Shown here piece after piece: positions 52,854 to 61,934 of a DNA stretch of 64,000 nt. The DNA lies in assembly GCA_017622815.1 (NCBI GenBank), contig JAGAQH010000018.1, forward strand, positions 1-64,000, read 5' to 3'. The notes beneath the pieces were generated by a model. The model searched no databases, had not been told where the DNA came from, and worked only from the letters and a program-made list of their open reading frames with translations. Source of the stretch: Bacteroidaceae bacterium. GTDB lineage: Bacteria > Bacteroidota > Bacteroidia > Bacteroidales > Bacteroidaceae. The first letter of the stretch is position 1. Every line of letters begins with the position of its first letter. Made by a program: the position numbers and the translations under genes.

Positions 52854-53951
52854 CTACTGATAGAAGTTGTCCTTGAAGGCCTGCAACTCCTCATTGCGTC
52901 CGCAGATACAGCGCAACCACCAGGCACGTATGAAACCGGTGCCGTAGCCAAGGAGTTGTATGAAGGAAGCCTTGATGCTGAGCAGGGCCACCTTGCACGA
53001 CTTGTTTTGGAACAGAGAGTCGAAGAATATCAGTATGGAATAGAGTGCCGGGGGGACGAGCGAGCACGCGATGGCTATGCAGCCGAGGAGCACGCCAACA
53101 TGGAGCATGTGGTCGTCGGCACCTGTGCCGGACATGCTGTGTATGCCGTATAGATTGGCACCGACCAACACGAGGCCTGCCACGAAGAGCAGTGCCAGGC
53201 ATGCCATGCCTGCGGTAAAGAGGGCAGGGAGGAGGTGCACCGGTTTCATGCTTCCAGGATGGCGCTTTAGCAGGTTTATGCGTGCAATGCCGCTGTTGTG
53301 CACCTGCTTGAAGAACTTCTTCATGTCCGTGCGGCGCTTATGCCATACCCATGCTTCGGGGAACAGACGGCATGATGCCCCGCTCTTGAAGATGCGGATG
53401 CTGAAGTCTATGTCCTCGCCGAAGCGCATGGCCGAGAAACCGCCCAGGCGGCGGTAGAGGTCGGCTCGTATGCCCATGTTGAAGGAGCGCGGATAGAACT
53501 TGTCCAGTTTCTTCTTGCCTCCGCGTATGCCTCCCGTGGTGAAGAATGAGGTCATGGAGTAGTTGATGGCCTTCTGCACGGGCGAGAAACTCTCGTGTGC
53601 GCGGTCGGGGCCTCCGAAGGCATCGCATGGCTTGCGTGTAAGTTCGTCGTCCACGGCCTGCAGGTATCCCGGAGGCAGGACGCAGTCGCTGTCCAACACT
53701 ATGAGGTATTCGCCTTGCGAGCGCTCGGCGCCGTAGTTGCGCGACTGGCCAGGCCCGCTGTTTTCTTTCTGGAAATAACGCAATGCCAGCCTGGAGGCGT
53801 GCTCGTTGACAACATTCTGGCAGGGTATGGCGGAGCCGTCTTCGACTACCACAACCTCAAAGTCCTTCAGTGTCTGCACCTCCAGGCTGGCAAGCAGTTC
53901 GTCTACTTCGTCGGGACGATTGTAGACGGGAATTATAAGGGAGTATTTCAT
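52854..53951 (-). CDS. GT2 family glycosyltransferase, membrane-anchored
   Basis: This 365-residue GT2 enzyme starts with SLIIPVYNRPDEVDELLASL and has the DxD-type motif VLDSDC at about 103-108, then RSFNMGIRADLYRRLGGF and FGEDIDFSIRIF. Two hydrophobic stretches near 245-275 and 290-325 suggest membrane anchoring. The start at 53951 (MKYSLIIPVYN) fits GT2 proteins; an in-frame frame opens further upstream. Acceptor and donor sugars cannot be predicted. radC follows on the same strand. Confidence 0.88.
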   Translation of the reverse strand: MKYSLIIPVYNRPDEVDELLASLEVQTLKDFEVVVVEDGSAIPCQNVVNEHASRLALRYFQKENSGPGQSRNYGAERSQGEYLIVLDSDCVLPPGYLQAVDDELTRKPCDAFGGPDRAHESFSPVQKAINYSMTSFFTTGGIRGGKKKLDKFYPRSFNMGIRADLYRRLGGFSAMRFGEDIDFSIRIFKSGASCRLFPEAWVWHKRRTDMKKFFKQVHNSGIARINLLKRHPGSMKPVHLLPALFTAGMACLALLFVAGLVLVGANLYGIHSMSGTGADDHMLHVGVLLGCIAIACSLVPPALYSILIFFDSLFQNKSCKVALLSIKASFIQLLGYGTGFIRAWWLRCICGRNEELQAFKDNFYQ

Positions 53952-54110
53952 GTATCCAAGGTTCATTTCATGCACCTTCTCCTCGCCTTGCCATAGTCCG
54001 CATTCGGCTTGGCTATGGCCACTTGGCTTGTTGAAAAGGTTCAAGGCCCTCCCTGCCTTGCACCCGAACCGCTCTATGGGGTTCGGGTCAGGTATAAGGA
54101 TGTTTCGTTG

Positions 54111-54677
54111 TTATGCCTTAACGCGGCCCAGGTAGCTGCCGTCGCGGGTGTCAACCTCCACGATTTCGCCCTCGTTGATAAACAGGGGCACGCGGATGTC
54201 AGCACCGGTCTCCAGCTTGGCGGGCTTCAGGGTGTTGGTGGCGGTGTCGCCCTTTAGGCCGGGCTCTGTCCACTCGATGGCCAGGTGAACCTTTGCAGGC
54301 AGTTCGGCATAGAGGATGGTCTCAGTGCTGGCGTCGGTAACGACTTCCACGTTCTGGCCTTCCTTCATGTACTTCACACCGGTAATCTGGTCGGCGGGGA
54401 TGTTTACCTGCTCGTAGGTCTCGTTGTTCATGAAAACGTAGTCCTCGCCCTCGGCATAGAGGTACTGGTAGGGGCGGCGCTCCACGCGTACATCCTCCAG
54501 TTTTTCACCGATGTTGAAGCGACGCTCCAGCACACCGCCGTTCACAACGTCCTTCAGAGTGACGCTCATGATGGTGTTACCCTTACCGGGCTTGCGGTGC
54601 AGGAAATCGATGCAGAAATACAGCTTGCCGTCCATGCGGATGCATGTACCTTTCTTAATGTCTTGTGAGTTAATCAT
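54111..54677 (-). CDS. efp: Elongation factor P
   Basis: This 188-residue three-domain EF-P relieves ribosome stalling at proline runs. The modified-loop region is PGKGNTIMSVT, with the tip Lys at about 34 (the site of beta-lysylation or similar change in other bacteria). The C-terminal signature DTRDGSYLGR is present. Length is normal. Its promoter is divergent from that of rpmH. Confidence 0.95.
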   Translation of the reverse strand: MINSQDIKKGTCIRMDGKLYFCIDFLHRKPGKGNTIMSVTLKDVVNGGVLERRFNIGEKLEDVRVERRPYQYLYAEGEDYVFMNNETYEQVNIPADQITGVKYMKEGQNVEVVTDASTETILYAELPAKVHLAIEWTEPGLKGDTATNTLKPAKLETGADIRVPLFINEGEIVEVDTRDGSYLGRVKA

Positions 54678-54747
54678 ATATTTGACGTTTAATTGTTATG
54701 GATAATCAGGTTGTGCCTACACTATATCCGTGTTTATTTTTCACGTG

Positions 54748-54778
54748 CAAAGGTACAACAATTTAAGCAAAAAACAAG
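54748..54778 (-). promoter_or_regulatory. Promoter of efp
   Basis: On the minus strand CTTG, 19 bp, TACCTTTG lies about 70 bp before efp. One mismatch in the -33 box. Confidence 0.6.
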
Positions 54779-54794
54779 AAAAAAGCCGGAAAGG

Positions 54795-54826
54795 TTTGGT
54801 CATTTACAAAAAAGTATGTAATTTTG
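54795..54826 (+). promoter_or_regulatory. Promoter of rpmH
   Basis: TTTG (54795-54798), 20 bp, TAATTTTG (54819-54826) lies 48 bp before rpmH. Confidence 0.75.
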
Positions 54827-54873
54827 CACCCCGAAACCCATGGTGTGAAAACAGATAAAAACAAAACATAGCT

Positions 54874-55029
54874 ATGAAAAGAACATTCCAGCCCTCTAAC
54901 CGTCGCCGTGCAAACAAGCACGGTTTCCGTCAGAGAATGACCACTGCCAATGGTCGTCGTGTATTGGCAAGCCGCCGCGCAAAGGGTCGCAAGAAGCTGA
55001 CCGTTTCTGACGAGAAGCATGGCAAGTAA
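54874..55029 (+). CDS. rpmH: Ribosomal protein bL34
   Basis: This 51-residue basic protein starts [19 protein letters not shown] and has [19 protein letters not shown], the bL34 signature of the large ribosomal subunit. It was read directly from the sequence. The start follows an A-rich leader. Confidence 0.97.
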   Translation: MKRTFQPSNRRRANKHGFRQRMTTANGRRVLASRRAKGRKKLTVSDEKHGK

Positions 55030-55125
55030 GCAAGAGATTGCTTTCACATAAGAGAAGAAGTAGGGACGTTTCCTTGCTTCTTCTTCTTTTTTTTGTGCGG
55101 GTTTGTCCGGATTTCCCGTGCTTTA

Positions 55126-55157
55126 TTTGGAGATGTTGTCACTTATTAGTAAATTTG
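55126..55157 (+). promoter_or_regulatory. Promoter of the PASTA gene
   Basis: TTTG (55126-55129), 20 bp, TAAATTTG (55150-55157), 34 bp before the start. Confidence 0.7.
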
Positions 55158-55191
55158 CATAGGAAACGACAATACATATCCGACATATCAC

Positions 55192-55821
55192 ATGAACTTC
55201 AAGAAGATATTCAGCCCGATGGTGTGGGGCAACCTCTTGGCCATGTGCCTGTTCGTGGCACTGGTAATCGCTGCTTTCTGGTACGGTACTATGGCATATA
55301 CACGTCATGGAGAGGTAATTCAGGTGCCTGACGTGACACGCATGCACTATAGCGATGCCGCCCTGATGCTTGAGCAGGACGAACTGATAGCCATGGTGTC
55401 CGACTCCGGTTACAACCGCAACTTGGCTCCGGGTAGCGTGCTGATGCAACAGCCACAGGCCGGTGCAGAGGTGAAGGCGGGACGTAAGATTTATCTGACC
55501 GTGAACTCCAATAGCGGTCCAACCCTGACCATACCAGACATAGCAGACAACTGTGATGTCTACGAAGCGGAGATAAGGCTGCGCACGATAGGATTCAAGA
55601 TAGGCCCGAAGGAATATGTGGAGGGCGACAAGGACTGGGTCCTCAGCGTGAAGTGCCGTGGCAGGGAGGTGCGTGCCGGCGATAAGGTTCCGGCCGATGC
55701 GCCCGTAGTGCTCGTGGTGGGCAACAGCCTCACCGAGGACGAGAAATGGGCCGAGGAATCTCAATCCGACATGGACGCGGAAGAGGTGGAGTACGAATTT
55801 GAACCCGAAACGGAATGGTGA
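55192..55821 (+). CDS. Membrane-anchored PASTA domain protein
   Basis: This 209-residue protein has one N-terminal membrane helix (about 13-36) and two PASTA-like repeats outside (about 42-104, from VIQVPDVTRMHYSDA; and about 111-179, from LTIPDIADNCDV). The C-terminal tail is acidic (EEVEYEFEPETEW). PASTA domains bind cell-wall precursors in other bacteria. It has no kinase domain. Its stop overlaps the start of rluD by 7 bp, so the two are translationally coupled. Confidence 0.88.
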   Translation: MNFKKIFSPMVWGNLLAMCLFVALVIAAFWYGTMAYTRHGEVIQVPDVTRMHYSDAALMLEQDELIAMVSDSGYNRNLAPGSVLMQQPQAGAEVKAGRKIYLTVNSNSGPTLTIPDIADNCDVYEAEIRLRTIGFKIGPKEYVEGDKDWVLSVKCRGREVRAGDKVPADAPVVLVVGNSLTEDEKWAEESQSDMDAEEVEYEFEPETEW

Positions 55822-56966
55822 ACGAGGAACAGTACTTCGAGGACTTGGAGGACCTGGAAGGTGTCGGTGACGAGGACTATGCATTCTTCGAGGCCTCGCA
55901 ACGTATTGTCAAGGGCGACGCAACGTATTCCGACGCCCTTGACAATACGTTGTCAGAGGACGGGCAGACGGAACTCTACGAGCACCGCCGTGTGGTGGCA
56001 GACAGCGGACAGAATCCTGTGCGCGTGGACAAGTTCCTGATGGACCATCTCCGCGATACAAGCCGCAACCGCATACAGAAGGCTGCCGAGGCCGGTTACA
56101 TCATGGCCAACGGCAAACCTGTGAAGAGCAACTACAAGGTGAAGGCAGGCGATGTCATCACCCTGATGTTCGACCGTCCCAAGCGCGATTGGGAGATAAT
56201 CCCCGAAGACATTTCCCTGAACATCGTGTACGAGGACGACCAGATACTGCTCATAGACAAGCCGGCAGGCCTGGTGGTACATCCCGGATGCGGCAACTTC
56301 AGCGGCACGCTGGTCAATGCATTGGCATGGCACCTGAAGGACGACCCGCGCTATGACCCCAACGACCCCGAGGTGGGCTTGGTGCACCGTATAGACAAGG
56401 ACACGAGCGGTCTCTTGGTGGTGGCGAAGACGCCAGAGGCAAAGACCTCGCTATGCAAGCAGTTCTTCTACCATACCACACGCCGTCTCTACAACGCATT
56501 GGTGTGGGGCCCCTTCGCACAGGACGAAGGTACAATAATAGGCAACATAGGGCGCGACCCGAAGGACCGCCTGCGTATGGCGGTATTCCCCGAGGGAAGC
56601 GACACTGGCAAGCATGCCGTGACCCATTGGCGCGTGCTTGAACGCTTCGGCCCCGTAACGCTGGTGGAATGCCGTCTGGAGACAGGACGCACCCATCAGA
56701 TAAGGGCGCACATGAAGCACACGGGGCATCCGCTCTTTGCCGACGAACGCTATGGTGGCGACCAGATTCTGCGTGGCGAGCAGACCTCTTCCTACAAGGC
56801 ATTCATCCGAAATTGCATGGAACTCTGCCCACGGCAGGCCCTGCATGCCAAGACCCTGGGCTTCCAACATCCCGTGACGGGCGAGGAGATGGATTTCCAA
56901 AGCGAACTCGCCCCCGACATGCTGGCACTGATAGAGAAATGGAGGAAGAGAGCGGTGAGCGGATGA
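55815..56966 (+). CDS. rluD: RluD-like 23S rRNA pseudouridine synthase
   Basis: This 383-residue RluA-family enzyme has an S4 RNA-binding domain (about 72-130; VRVDKFLMDHLRDTSRNRIQ) and the catalytic domain with the active-site block LVHRIDKDTSGLLVVAK (catalytic Asp). It ends with GRTHQIRAHMKHTGHP and FADERYGGD. The first 65 residues form an acidic extension not in the family core; codons 29-46 contain a perfect 19-bp inverted repeat. The start at 55815 overlaps the upstream stop. Confidence 0.93.
   Translation: MVNEEQYFEDLEDLEGVGDEDYAFFEASQRIVKGDATYSDALDNTLSEDGQTELYEHRRVVADSGQNPVRVDKFLMDHLRDTSRNRIQKAAEAGYIMANGKPVKSNYKVKAGDVITLMFDRPKRDWEIIPEDISLNIVYEDDQILLIDKPAGLVVHPGCGNFSGTLVNALAWHLKDDPRYDPNDPEVGLVHRIDKDTSGLLVVAKTPEAKTSLCKQFFYHTTRRLYNALVWGPFAQDEGTIIGNIGRDPKDRLRMAVFPEGSDTGKHAVTHWRVLERFGPVTLVECRLETGRTHQIRAHMKHTGHPLFADERYGGDQILRGEQTSSYKAFIRNCMELCPRQALHAKTLGFQHPVTGEEMDFQSELAPDMLALIEKWRKRAVSG
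55899..55952. repeat. 19-bp inverted repeat within rluD
   Basis: CAACGTATTGTCAAGGGCG (55899-55917) is perfectly complementary to 55934-55952 across a 16-base loop. The whole repeat is coding. CGCAACGTATT also occurs twice as a direct repeat. Confidence 0.9.
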
Positions 56967-56969
56967 GAA

Positions 56970-57081
56970 GACCCACCCCGACCCTCCCTGTAAGGAGGGG
57001 GGCGAAGAGAAAAGCGATGAGCGGTTTCCGATTACTCAGAATACTCCGAATACTCTGATTACTCCGAATACTCCGAGAACA
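56970..57081. repeat. Hairpin-repeat copy and 9-bp array before ddl
   Basis: A reverse GACCC hairpin-repeat copy (56970-57004) is followed by a 9-10-bp array of ATTACTCAGA/ATACTCCGA units (57029-57080) like that at 4911-4975. Confidence 0.75.
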
Positions 57082-57111
57082 ATAACAACGACAACAACAG
57101 ACCCTAAAAAT

Positions 57112-58089
57112 ATGAAGACAATAGCAATCATCTGTGGTGGAGACAGTTCCGAGCACGACGTAAGCATGCGCAGTGCCGCCGGCATAGAATCTTTCATAGA
57201 CAAGGACAGATACAAGGTATATAAGGTGGAATTGAAGGCCGGTCTTTGGGAGGCCATCATGCCGGACGGAAGCCGTAGCAAGGTTGACCGTAACGACTTC
57301 ACCTTTGTCACGGAAAGTGGAGAAACGGTCCGCCCCGACTTCTGCTACATTACCATCCACGGTGCACCTGGCGAGAACGGTGTGCTCCAGGGATATTTCG
57401 ACCTCATAGGCATGCCATATTCCACAAGCGGAGTGCTGGTGGAGGCACTGACATTTGACAAGTTCGTGCTTAACAACTACATGCGCTCCCTTGGCGTAAG
57501 CGTGGCGGACAGCCTCATCGTCCGCATAGGACAGGAGAACGAAGTAAGCGATCAGGACATCATCGACCGCATAGGCCTGCCCTGCTTCGTGAAGCCCGCT
57601 CGCGGAGGAAGTTCCTTCGGCACCACCAAGGTGAAGACGCCCGAGGCTCTGCGCCCTGCCATAGAATTGGCACTGAAGGAGGGCGAGGACGTGATGGTGG
57701 AGGCCTTCATGGGAGGCACCGAGATAACATGCGGTTGCTACAAGACCCGTACCGCCAGTCATGTGCTGCCCATCACCGAGGTGGTCACCACCAACGAGTT
57801 CTTCGACTACGACGCCAAGTACAACGGACAGGTGGAGGAGATTACTCCCGCCCGCATTTCCGACCGTCTGACACAACGCGTGCAGACACTCACGTCCACC
57901 ATCTACGACATCCTGGGATGCTATGGCATCATACGTATCGACTACATCATCACTGAGGGAGAGAAGATAAACCTCCTGGAGATAAACACCACGCCGGGCA
58001 TGACTGCCACCAGTTTCATACCCCAGCAGATACGTGCCGCAGGTTTGGACATCAAGGATGTGATGACCGAGATTATAGAAGGCAAATAA
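57112..58089 (+). CDS. ddl: D-alanine-D-alanine ligase
   Basis: This 325-residue ATP-grasp ligase makes D-Ala-D-Ala for peptidoglycan. ICGGDSSEHDVSMRSA, HGAPGENGVLQG, PCFVKPARGGSSFG and LLEINTTPGMT are in the expected order. Length is normal. MurF, also in this window, uses the product. Confidence 0.95.
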   Translation: MKTIAIICGGDSSEHDVSMRSAAGIESFIDKDRYKVYKVELKAGLWEAIMPDGSRSKVDRNDFTFVTESGETVRPDFCYITIHGAPGENGVLQGYFDLIGMPYSTSGVLVEALTFDKFVLNNYMRSLGVSVADSLIVRIGQENEVSDQDIIDRIGLPCFVKPARGGSSFGTTKVKTPEALRPAIELALKEGEDVMVEAFMGGTEITCGCYKTRTASHVLPITEVVTTNEFFDYDAKYNGQVEEITPARISDRLTQRVQTLTSTIYDILGCYGIIRIDYIITEGEKINLLEINTTPGMTATSFIPQQIRAAGLDIKDVMTEIIEGK

Positions 58090-58335
58090 ATGCGACTATA
58101 AAGACAGTAAAATAAAAAGGCCCTCCCCTTATCCCCTCCTGGGAGAGGAGTGGTCACAACCGACAACCATAAACATATAATCCTCACCCTCCAGCACATC
58201 ATACCCCTCCCCTTGTGGGCGAACGAGGCCCTTTAGAGGATTGACTAAATGTCAATCTGTGCCTTGTGAGGGGAGCAATCCCCATTGCGACGCGAGGACT
58301 GGTATGGGGAGGGGGCTTAACCTTTCACAAAAACC
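58090..58335. repeat. Spacer with hairpin-repeat copies
   Basis: A diverged reverse copy lies at 58119-58153. A G+C-rich stretch at 58201-58320 contains GAGGGGAG pieces and a GATTGAC/GTCAATC hairpin (58239-58257). No gene was recognised. Confidence 0.55.
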
Positions 58336-59496
58336 ATGGACCTACACGAATTTGACGAGATACGCCCCTATGAAGAGGGGGAGATGAAGGAGGCTCTGGA
58401 CCAACTGCTCAATGACCGCCACTTCAATAAAGTGATGCAGGGCTTTGCTCCTTGGTTGCCCAAGGGGTTGCGCAACGGCTTCTTCAAGATGATGTTCATC
58501 GGAGTGAAGACTCCGCTTGACTTCCAACTCCGCTTCATGAAGCACATAGTGCGCTATGTGCTGAAGAAGCACGCACGCGGCCACTCCTTCAGGTATGATA
58601 CCATCTCCAACCGTGGCAACTATCTCTTCGTTTCCAACCACAGGGACATAGTGCTGGACAGCGCCATACTGGACCTTATGCTTCACGAGGCAGGTTTTCC
58701 CACAACGTGCGAGATAGCCATTGGCGACAACCTGCTCATATATCCATGGATAAAGACGCTCGTGAGAATGAACAAGGCCTTTACCGTGCGCCGTAGCCTC
58801 AAGGCCAAGGAGATGATGGAAAGCAGCATACTCATGAGCCGGTACATGCACTATTCCATAACCCGGAAGAAGGAGAACATCTGGATAGCACAACGCGAAG
58901 GACGTGCCAAGGACAGCAGCGACCAGACACAGGAATCCGTGCTGAAGATGCTTGCCCTTGGGGGTGAGGGAACCATCGTGGAAAGGCTTAAGGAACTGAA
59001 CATCGTACCCCTGACGCTCAGTTACGAGTACGACCCGTGCGATTACCTGAAGGCTAAGGAGTTCCAGCAGAAGCGCGACGATCCATCGTGGAAGAAAAAC
59101 AAACAGGACGACCTGGACAACATGAAGATTGGCATCTTCGGATACAAGGGGCATGTGCACTTCCGTACCGGCACTCCGGTGAACGAATGGATAGACGAAC
59201 TGAAAGACGTGCCCAAGACTGACGTGTTCAGGGAAATTGCCATGCGCATGGACAAGTCCATTCATTCCAACTATATGCTGTACCCCGGCAACTACATAGC
59301 ATACGATGAACTGAACAAGACCAAGACTTTCCAAAGGAGATACAGCCAGCATGACAAGAAGGTCTTTGAGGAGTATCTGCGCGGTCAGATAGCAAAAATA
59401 GACCTCCCCAACCCAGATGAGGCTTTCCTGCGCGAGCGTATCCTCACCATGTATGCCAACCCTGTTGTCAACAAGATACGGGCACAAGAACTATGA
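58336..59496 (+). CDS. Phospholipid acyltransferase (PlsC-like)
   Basis: This 386-residue protein has the acyltransferase motif NHRDIVLD at about 97-104, with FTVRR and later IAQREGRAKD as further conserved blocks. It probably acylates glycerol-3-phosphate or a related lipid. It is longer than PlsC (about 245), with a unique C-terminal part. Its stop overlaps the next start by 4 bp, joining it to the NigD-like gene. Confidence 0.85.
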   Translation: MDLHEFDEIRPYEEGEMKEALDQLLNDRHFNKVMQGFAPWLPKGLRNGFFKMMFIGVKTPLDFQLRFMKHIVRYVLKKHARGHSFRYDTISNRGNYLFVSNHRDIVLDSAILDLMLHEAGFPTTCEIAIGDNLLIYPWIKTLVRMNKAFTVRRSLKAKEMMESSILMSRYMHYSITRKKENIWIAQREGRAKDSSDQTQESVLKMLALGGEGTIVERLKELNIVPLTLSYEYDPCDYLKAKEFQQKRDDPSWKKNKQDDLDNMKIGIFGYKGHVHFRTGTPVNEWIDELKDVPKTDVFREIAMRMDKSIHSNYMLYPGNYIAYDELNKTKTFQRRYSQHDKKVFEEYLRGQIAKIDLPNPDEAFLRERILTMYANPVVNKIRAQEL

Positions 59497-60158
59497 TGTT
59501 ACCCATTACATCACGACAATACCGGAATGCCTTGTATAAGGCAATGCTCTTGCCGGTGGTATTGCTCCTGTTATCCTGCTCGGAAGAACAGGAACCGTAT
59601 CCCGACCTGATTACGGAATTTGCCGACATACGCACCGGTGTCGACGGCATGTTTCTTGACATGACAACAGACAACGGTACATGCTATTCCATAACCAATA
59701 CCAACATAAAGCCGCACCGCCCAGATACCGTTTATAGGGCGGTGGCAGGCTTTGTCCCGGAAACCGAAACTCCACGCCTACAGGCCCGCATCTATAGCCT
59801 CACCGGCGCTCTGGTGCTCTCGGACAGCATCGCCATCCTCCGCCATGACCCTGTGGGCATAGAGAGTATGTGGCGGGAAGGCAAGTACATCAACATGCAA
59901 CTTACCGCCAAGACACAAGGGGGCATCCACTACTGGGGCTATGCCATAGATTCTGTCCGCCAGGCAGGGGAAGACGGCAGAACGCGTGCACACTACCGTC
60001 TCTCCGTTCACCACAACCAGGGACAGGACCCCATATCCTATTCCCAGACTTGTTATTGCTCCATCCACGTTCCCTCTATACCTTATTATAATATGGGCGA
60101 CACCATCAGCGTGTCTGTGCATACATTCAACGGTGTCAGGGAGTGGACATTTTATTGA
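59493..60158 (+). CDS. NigD-like lipoprotein
   Basis: This 221-residue protein has an N-terminal hydrophobic run followed by LLLLSCSEEQ, a lipoprotein signal with Cys at about 28. The mature part shows the beta-strand pattern of NigD-like proteins of Bacteroidota (GTCYSITN, TYRAVAGFV-like and INMQLTAK). Function is unknown; it should sit at the periplasmic or outer face of a membrane. It overlaps the acyltransferase gene by 4 bp. Confidence 0.8.
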   Translation: MMLPITSRQYRNALYKAMLLPVVLLLLSCSEEQEPYPDLITEFADIRTGVDGMFLDMTTDNGTCYSITNTNIKPHRPDTVYRAVAGFVPETETPRLQARIYSLTGALVLSDSIAILRHDPVGIESMWREGKYINMQLTAKTQGGIHYWGYAIDSVRQAGEDGRTRAHYRLSVHHNQGQDPISYSQTCYCSIHVPSIPYYNMGDTISVSVHTFNGVREWTFY

Positions 60159-60182
60159 GCATGCTATTGTCTTGAGCGTAGG

Positions 60183-61322
60183 TCAAAGCCTGCCTGGCAA
60201 TATCATTGTGGCAACTTGTCTGCCAATATGCCTGACATTTTTCATGGCGATGTCGTATTGCATGGCTTCTGTCTCGGGTAGGTTGTCAGGATTGATGCAG
60301 ATGATTTCCTTGAAGTTACTTTCCTGTAGTTCCTTGCACCACTGGATGCAGCCACCGATGGCTATGGTAGGTATGCCTTGGGCTGTTGCCCTTTTCAGCA
60401 CTCCTCCGGGTGCTTTGCCCATGAGGGTCTGACAATCTATGCTCCCTTCACCGGTGACAACAAGGTCGCTGCCCTTGATGATGCCGTCAAAATGTATGGC
60501 ATCAAGGATCATGTCTATGCCTTTTTCCAGACGTGCATCGAGCATGGCCATCATGCCAGCGCCCATGCCGCCGGCTGCACCTGCTCCGTGAATGTGTGCA
60601 ATGTCCTTGCCGAGTGACCGTTGTATCGCTTCGGCATAGCCCTTCAGGCCTTTATCTAACAGCGCTACCATTTCCGCATCGGCACCTTTCTGCGGGGCGA
60701 AGACGTGTGCGGCACCATTGGGACCGTAAAGCGGGTTGTCTACATCGCATGCTACCGTGAACTGGCATTCGCTGAGTTGTGGCAGTGCCTGTGACGCGTC
60801 TATCCTGTGGATATGCCCAAGGATTTCTCCACCACCGGTAAGTTCTTGCCCGTCCTTGTCCAAGAAACGGTAACCAAGGGCACGGAGCATACCTGTGCCG
60901 CCATCGTTTGTGGCGCTGCCGCCTATGCCGATGAGGAACTTCCTGCATCCCTGGCTTATGGCATGGGCAATGAGTTGGCCGGTCCCGTAGGTCGTGGTCT
61001 TCATGGGGTTCCTCTCCTCGGGACTCAGCAGGGGCAGACCGCTTGCCGATGCCATTTCCATGATGGCAGTATGCTCGTGCTTGATAATACCGTACCGTGC
61101 CTTGATGTCGCGTCCGAGTGGGTCGGATACGGTAGTCTCGCACCATTCCCCATGCAAGGTCCTGACAAGTGCTTCAGCGGTTCCCTCTCCACCATCGGCT
61201 ATGCACACCTTGTTTACGGTGCAGTGGGGTAGGGCACTGAGTAGTCCTTCCTGAAAGGCATCTGCCACTTCTTCGGATGTAAGCGAACCTTTGAATGAGT
61301 CGAAGGCAAGGGTTATGGTCAT
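60183..61322 (-). CDS. glxK: Glycerate kinase
   Basis: This 379-residue member of the GlxK/GarK glycerate 2-kinase family starts ITLAFDSFKGSLTSEEVADA and contains CIADGGEGTAEAL, LIGIGGSATNDGGTGML, GAAGGMGAG and VTGEGSIDCQT. It phosphorylates glycerate, feeding it to glycolysis. The start at 61322 is chosen from the family N-terminus; the frame stays open upstream. It is convergent with the NigD-like gene. Confidence 0.94.
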   Translation of the reverse strand: MTITLAFDSFKGSLTSEEVADAFQEGLLSALPHCTVNKVCIADGGEGTAEALVRTLHGEWCETTVSDPLGRDIKARYGIIKHEHTAIMEMASASGLPLLSPEERNPMKTTTYGTGQLIAHAISQGCRKFLIGIGGSATNDGGTGMLRALGYRFLDKDGQELTGGGEILGHIHRIDASQALPQLSECQFTVACDVDNPLYGPNGAAHVFAPQKGADAEMVALLDKGLKGYAEAIQRSLGKDIAHIHGAGAAGGMGAGMMAMLDARLEKGIDMILDAIHFDGIIKGSDLVVTGEGSIDCQTLMGKAPGGVLKRATAQGIPTIAIGGCIQWCKELQESNFKEIICINPDNLPETEAMQYDIAMKNVRHIGRQVATMILPGRL

Positions 61323-61358
61323 GCGTTGTCGCGTGGAAATATATGTATGTTCGGCACA

Positions 61359-61390
61359 CAAAAGTATCATAATTGCATGACTAATGCAAG
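61359..61390 (-). promoter_or_regulatory. Promoter of the glycerate kinase gene
   Basis: On the minus strand CTTG, 20 bp, TACTTTTG lies about 37 bp before the start. One mismatch in the -33 box. Confidence 0.6.
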
Positions 61391-61542
61391 AGAAGAAGAA
61401 AAAAATGACGTTGATGCAGTCTTTGCGTGCTTTTTCGTATCCGCGCGCGTATAATAGTCTTCTCTTGCTTATTAGTACCCTTGACCTGTCGGTCGAAGGC
61501 ACTTTTGTTGACTATCGTCTTCCTTCTCCGTATCTCGGCAAT

Positions 61543-61608
61543 GTAGGGACTCGGCATGCCGAGTCCGTTCCTGTTCTTGTTATCGGACACGGCATGCCGT
61601 GTCCCTAC
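61543..61608. repeat. REPIN-like palindromic element, copy 4
   Basis: The element begins GTAGGGAC and ends GTCCCTAC. It holds two palindromes: GGACTCGGCATGCCGAGTCC (61547-61566) and GGACACGGCATGCCGTGTCC (61585-61604). It has the same layout as 2216-2288 with different stem bases that still pair. Confidence 0.85.
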
Positions 61609-61708
61609 CATTCTATCGTTTCTTTGGAAAATCGTTCGCTTATTCGTACCCTTGGCTTGTTCTGAAGGTACTTTCGCTCGGAATAGCAAAATTAATGCCA
61701 GCATTATT

Positions 61709-61739
61709 TTGTTATTATCATACATTGTATTACCTTTGC
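61709..61739 (+). promoter_or_regulatory. Promoter of the riboswitch and TonB receptor
   Basis: TTTG (61709-61712), 19 bp, TACCTTTG (61732-61739). Transcription would start shortly before the TPP riboswitch. Confidence 0.75.
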
Positions 61740-61746
61740 ATGCGTC

Positions 61747-61828
61747 ATCAGGGGTGCATGGCCGATATTGGCCTTGCTGAGAATATACCCTCAAATGATC
61801 TGAACCGGGTAGTGCCGGCGTAGAGAGT
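61747..61828 (+). promoter_or_regulatory. TPP riboswitch (THI element)
   Basis: The consensus blocks appear in order: CAGGGGTGC (61749-61757), GCTGAGA (61776-61782), ACCCT (61787-61791), GATCTGAACCGGGTAGTGCC (61797-61816), then GGCGTAGAGAG (61817-61827). In the family this RNA binds thiamine pyrophosphate and lowers expression of the downstream gene. The gap to the receptor start is about 107 bp and may hold the expression platform. Confidence 0.9.
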
Positions 61829-61934
61829 ATGAACGGTCTGTTTCCTTATATATAAATAAGGTAAAGGGGATGGGCCAATTTTCCAACCAGTAATTCGTAA
61901 CGGTGATTACGAACGAAGCAAAGAAAGAATTCCT

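Larger units (their letters stand above)
61323..61746. other. Promoter and repeat region between glxK and the TPP riboswitch
   Basis: This gene-free stretch holds divergent promoters (61359-61390 minus and 61709-61739 plus), a REPIN-like element (61543-61608), and promoter-like segments at 61467-61487 and 61638-61658 (GCTTATTAGTACCCTTGACC and GCTTATTCGTACCCTTGGCT). Confidence 0.7.

Noticed and set aside
54763-55047. 94-codon minus-strand frame across rpmH
   Set aside because: The plus strand encodes the clear ribosomal protein bL34 with its own promoter; the minus frame is its shadow.
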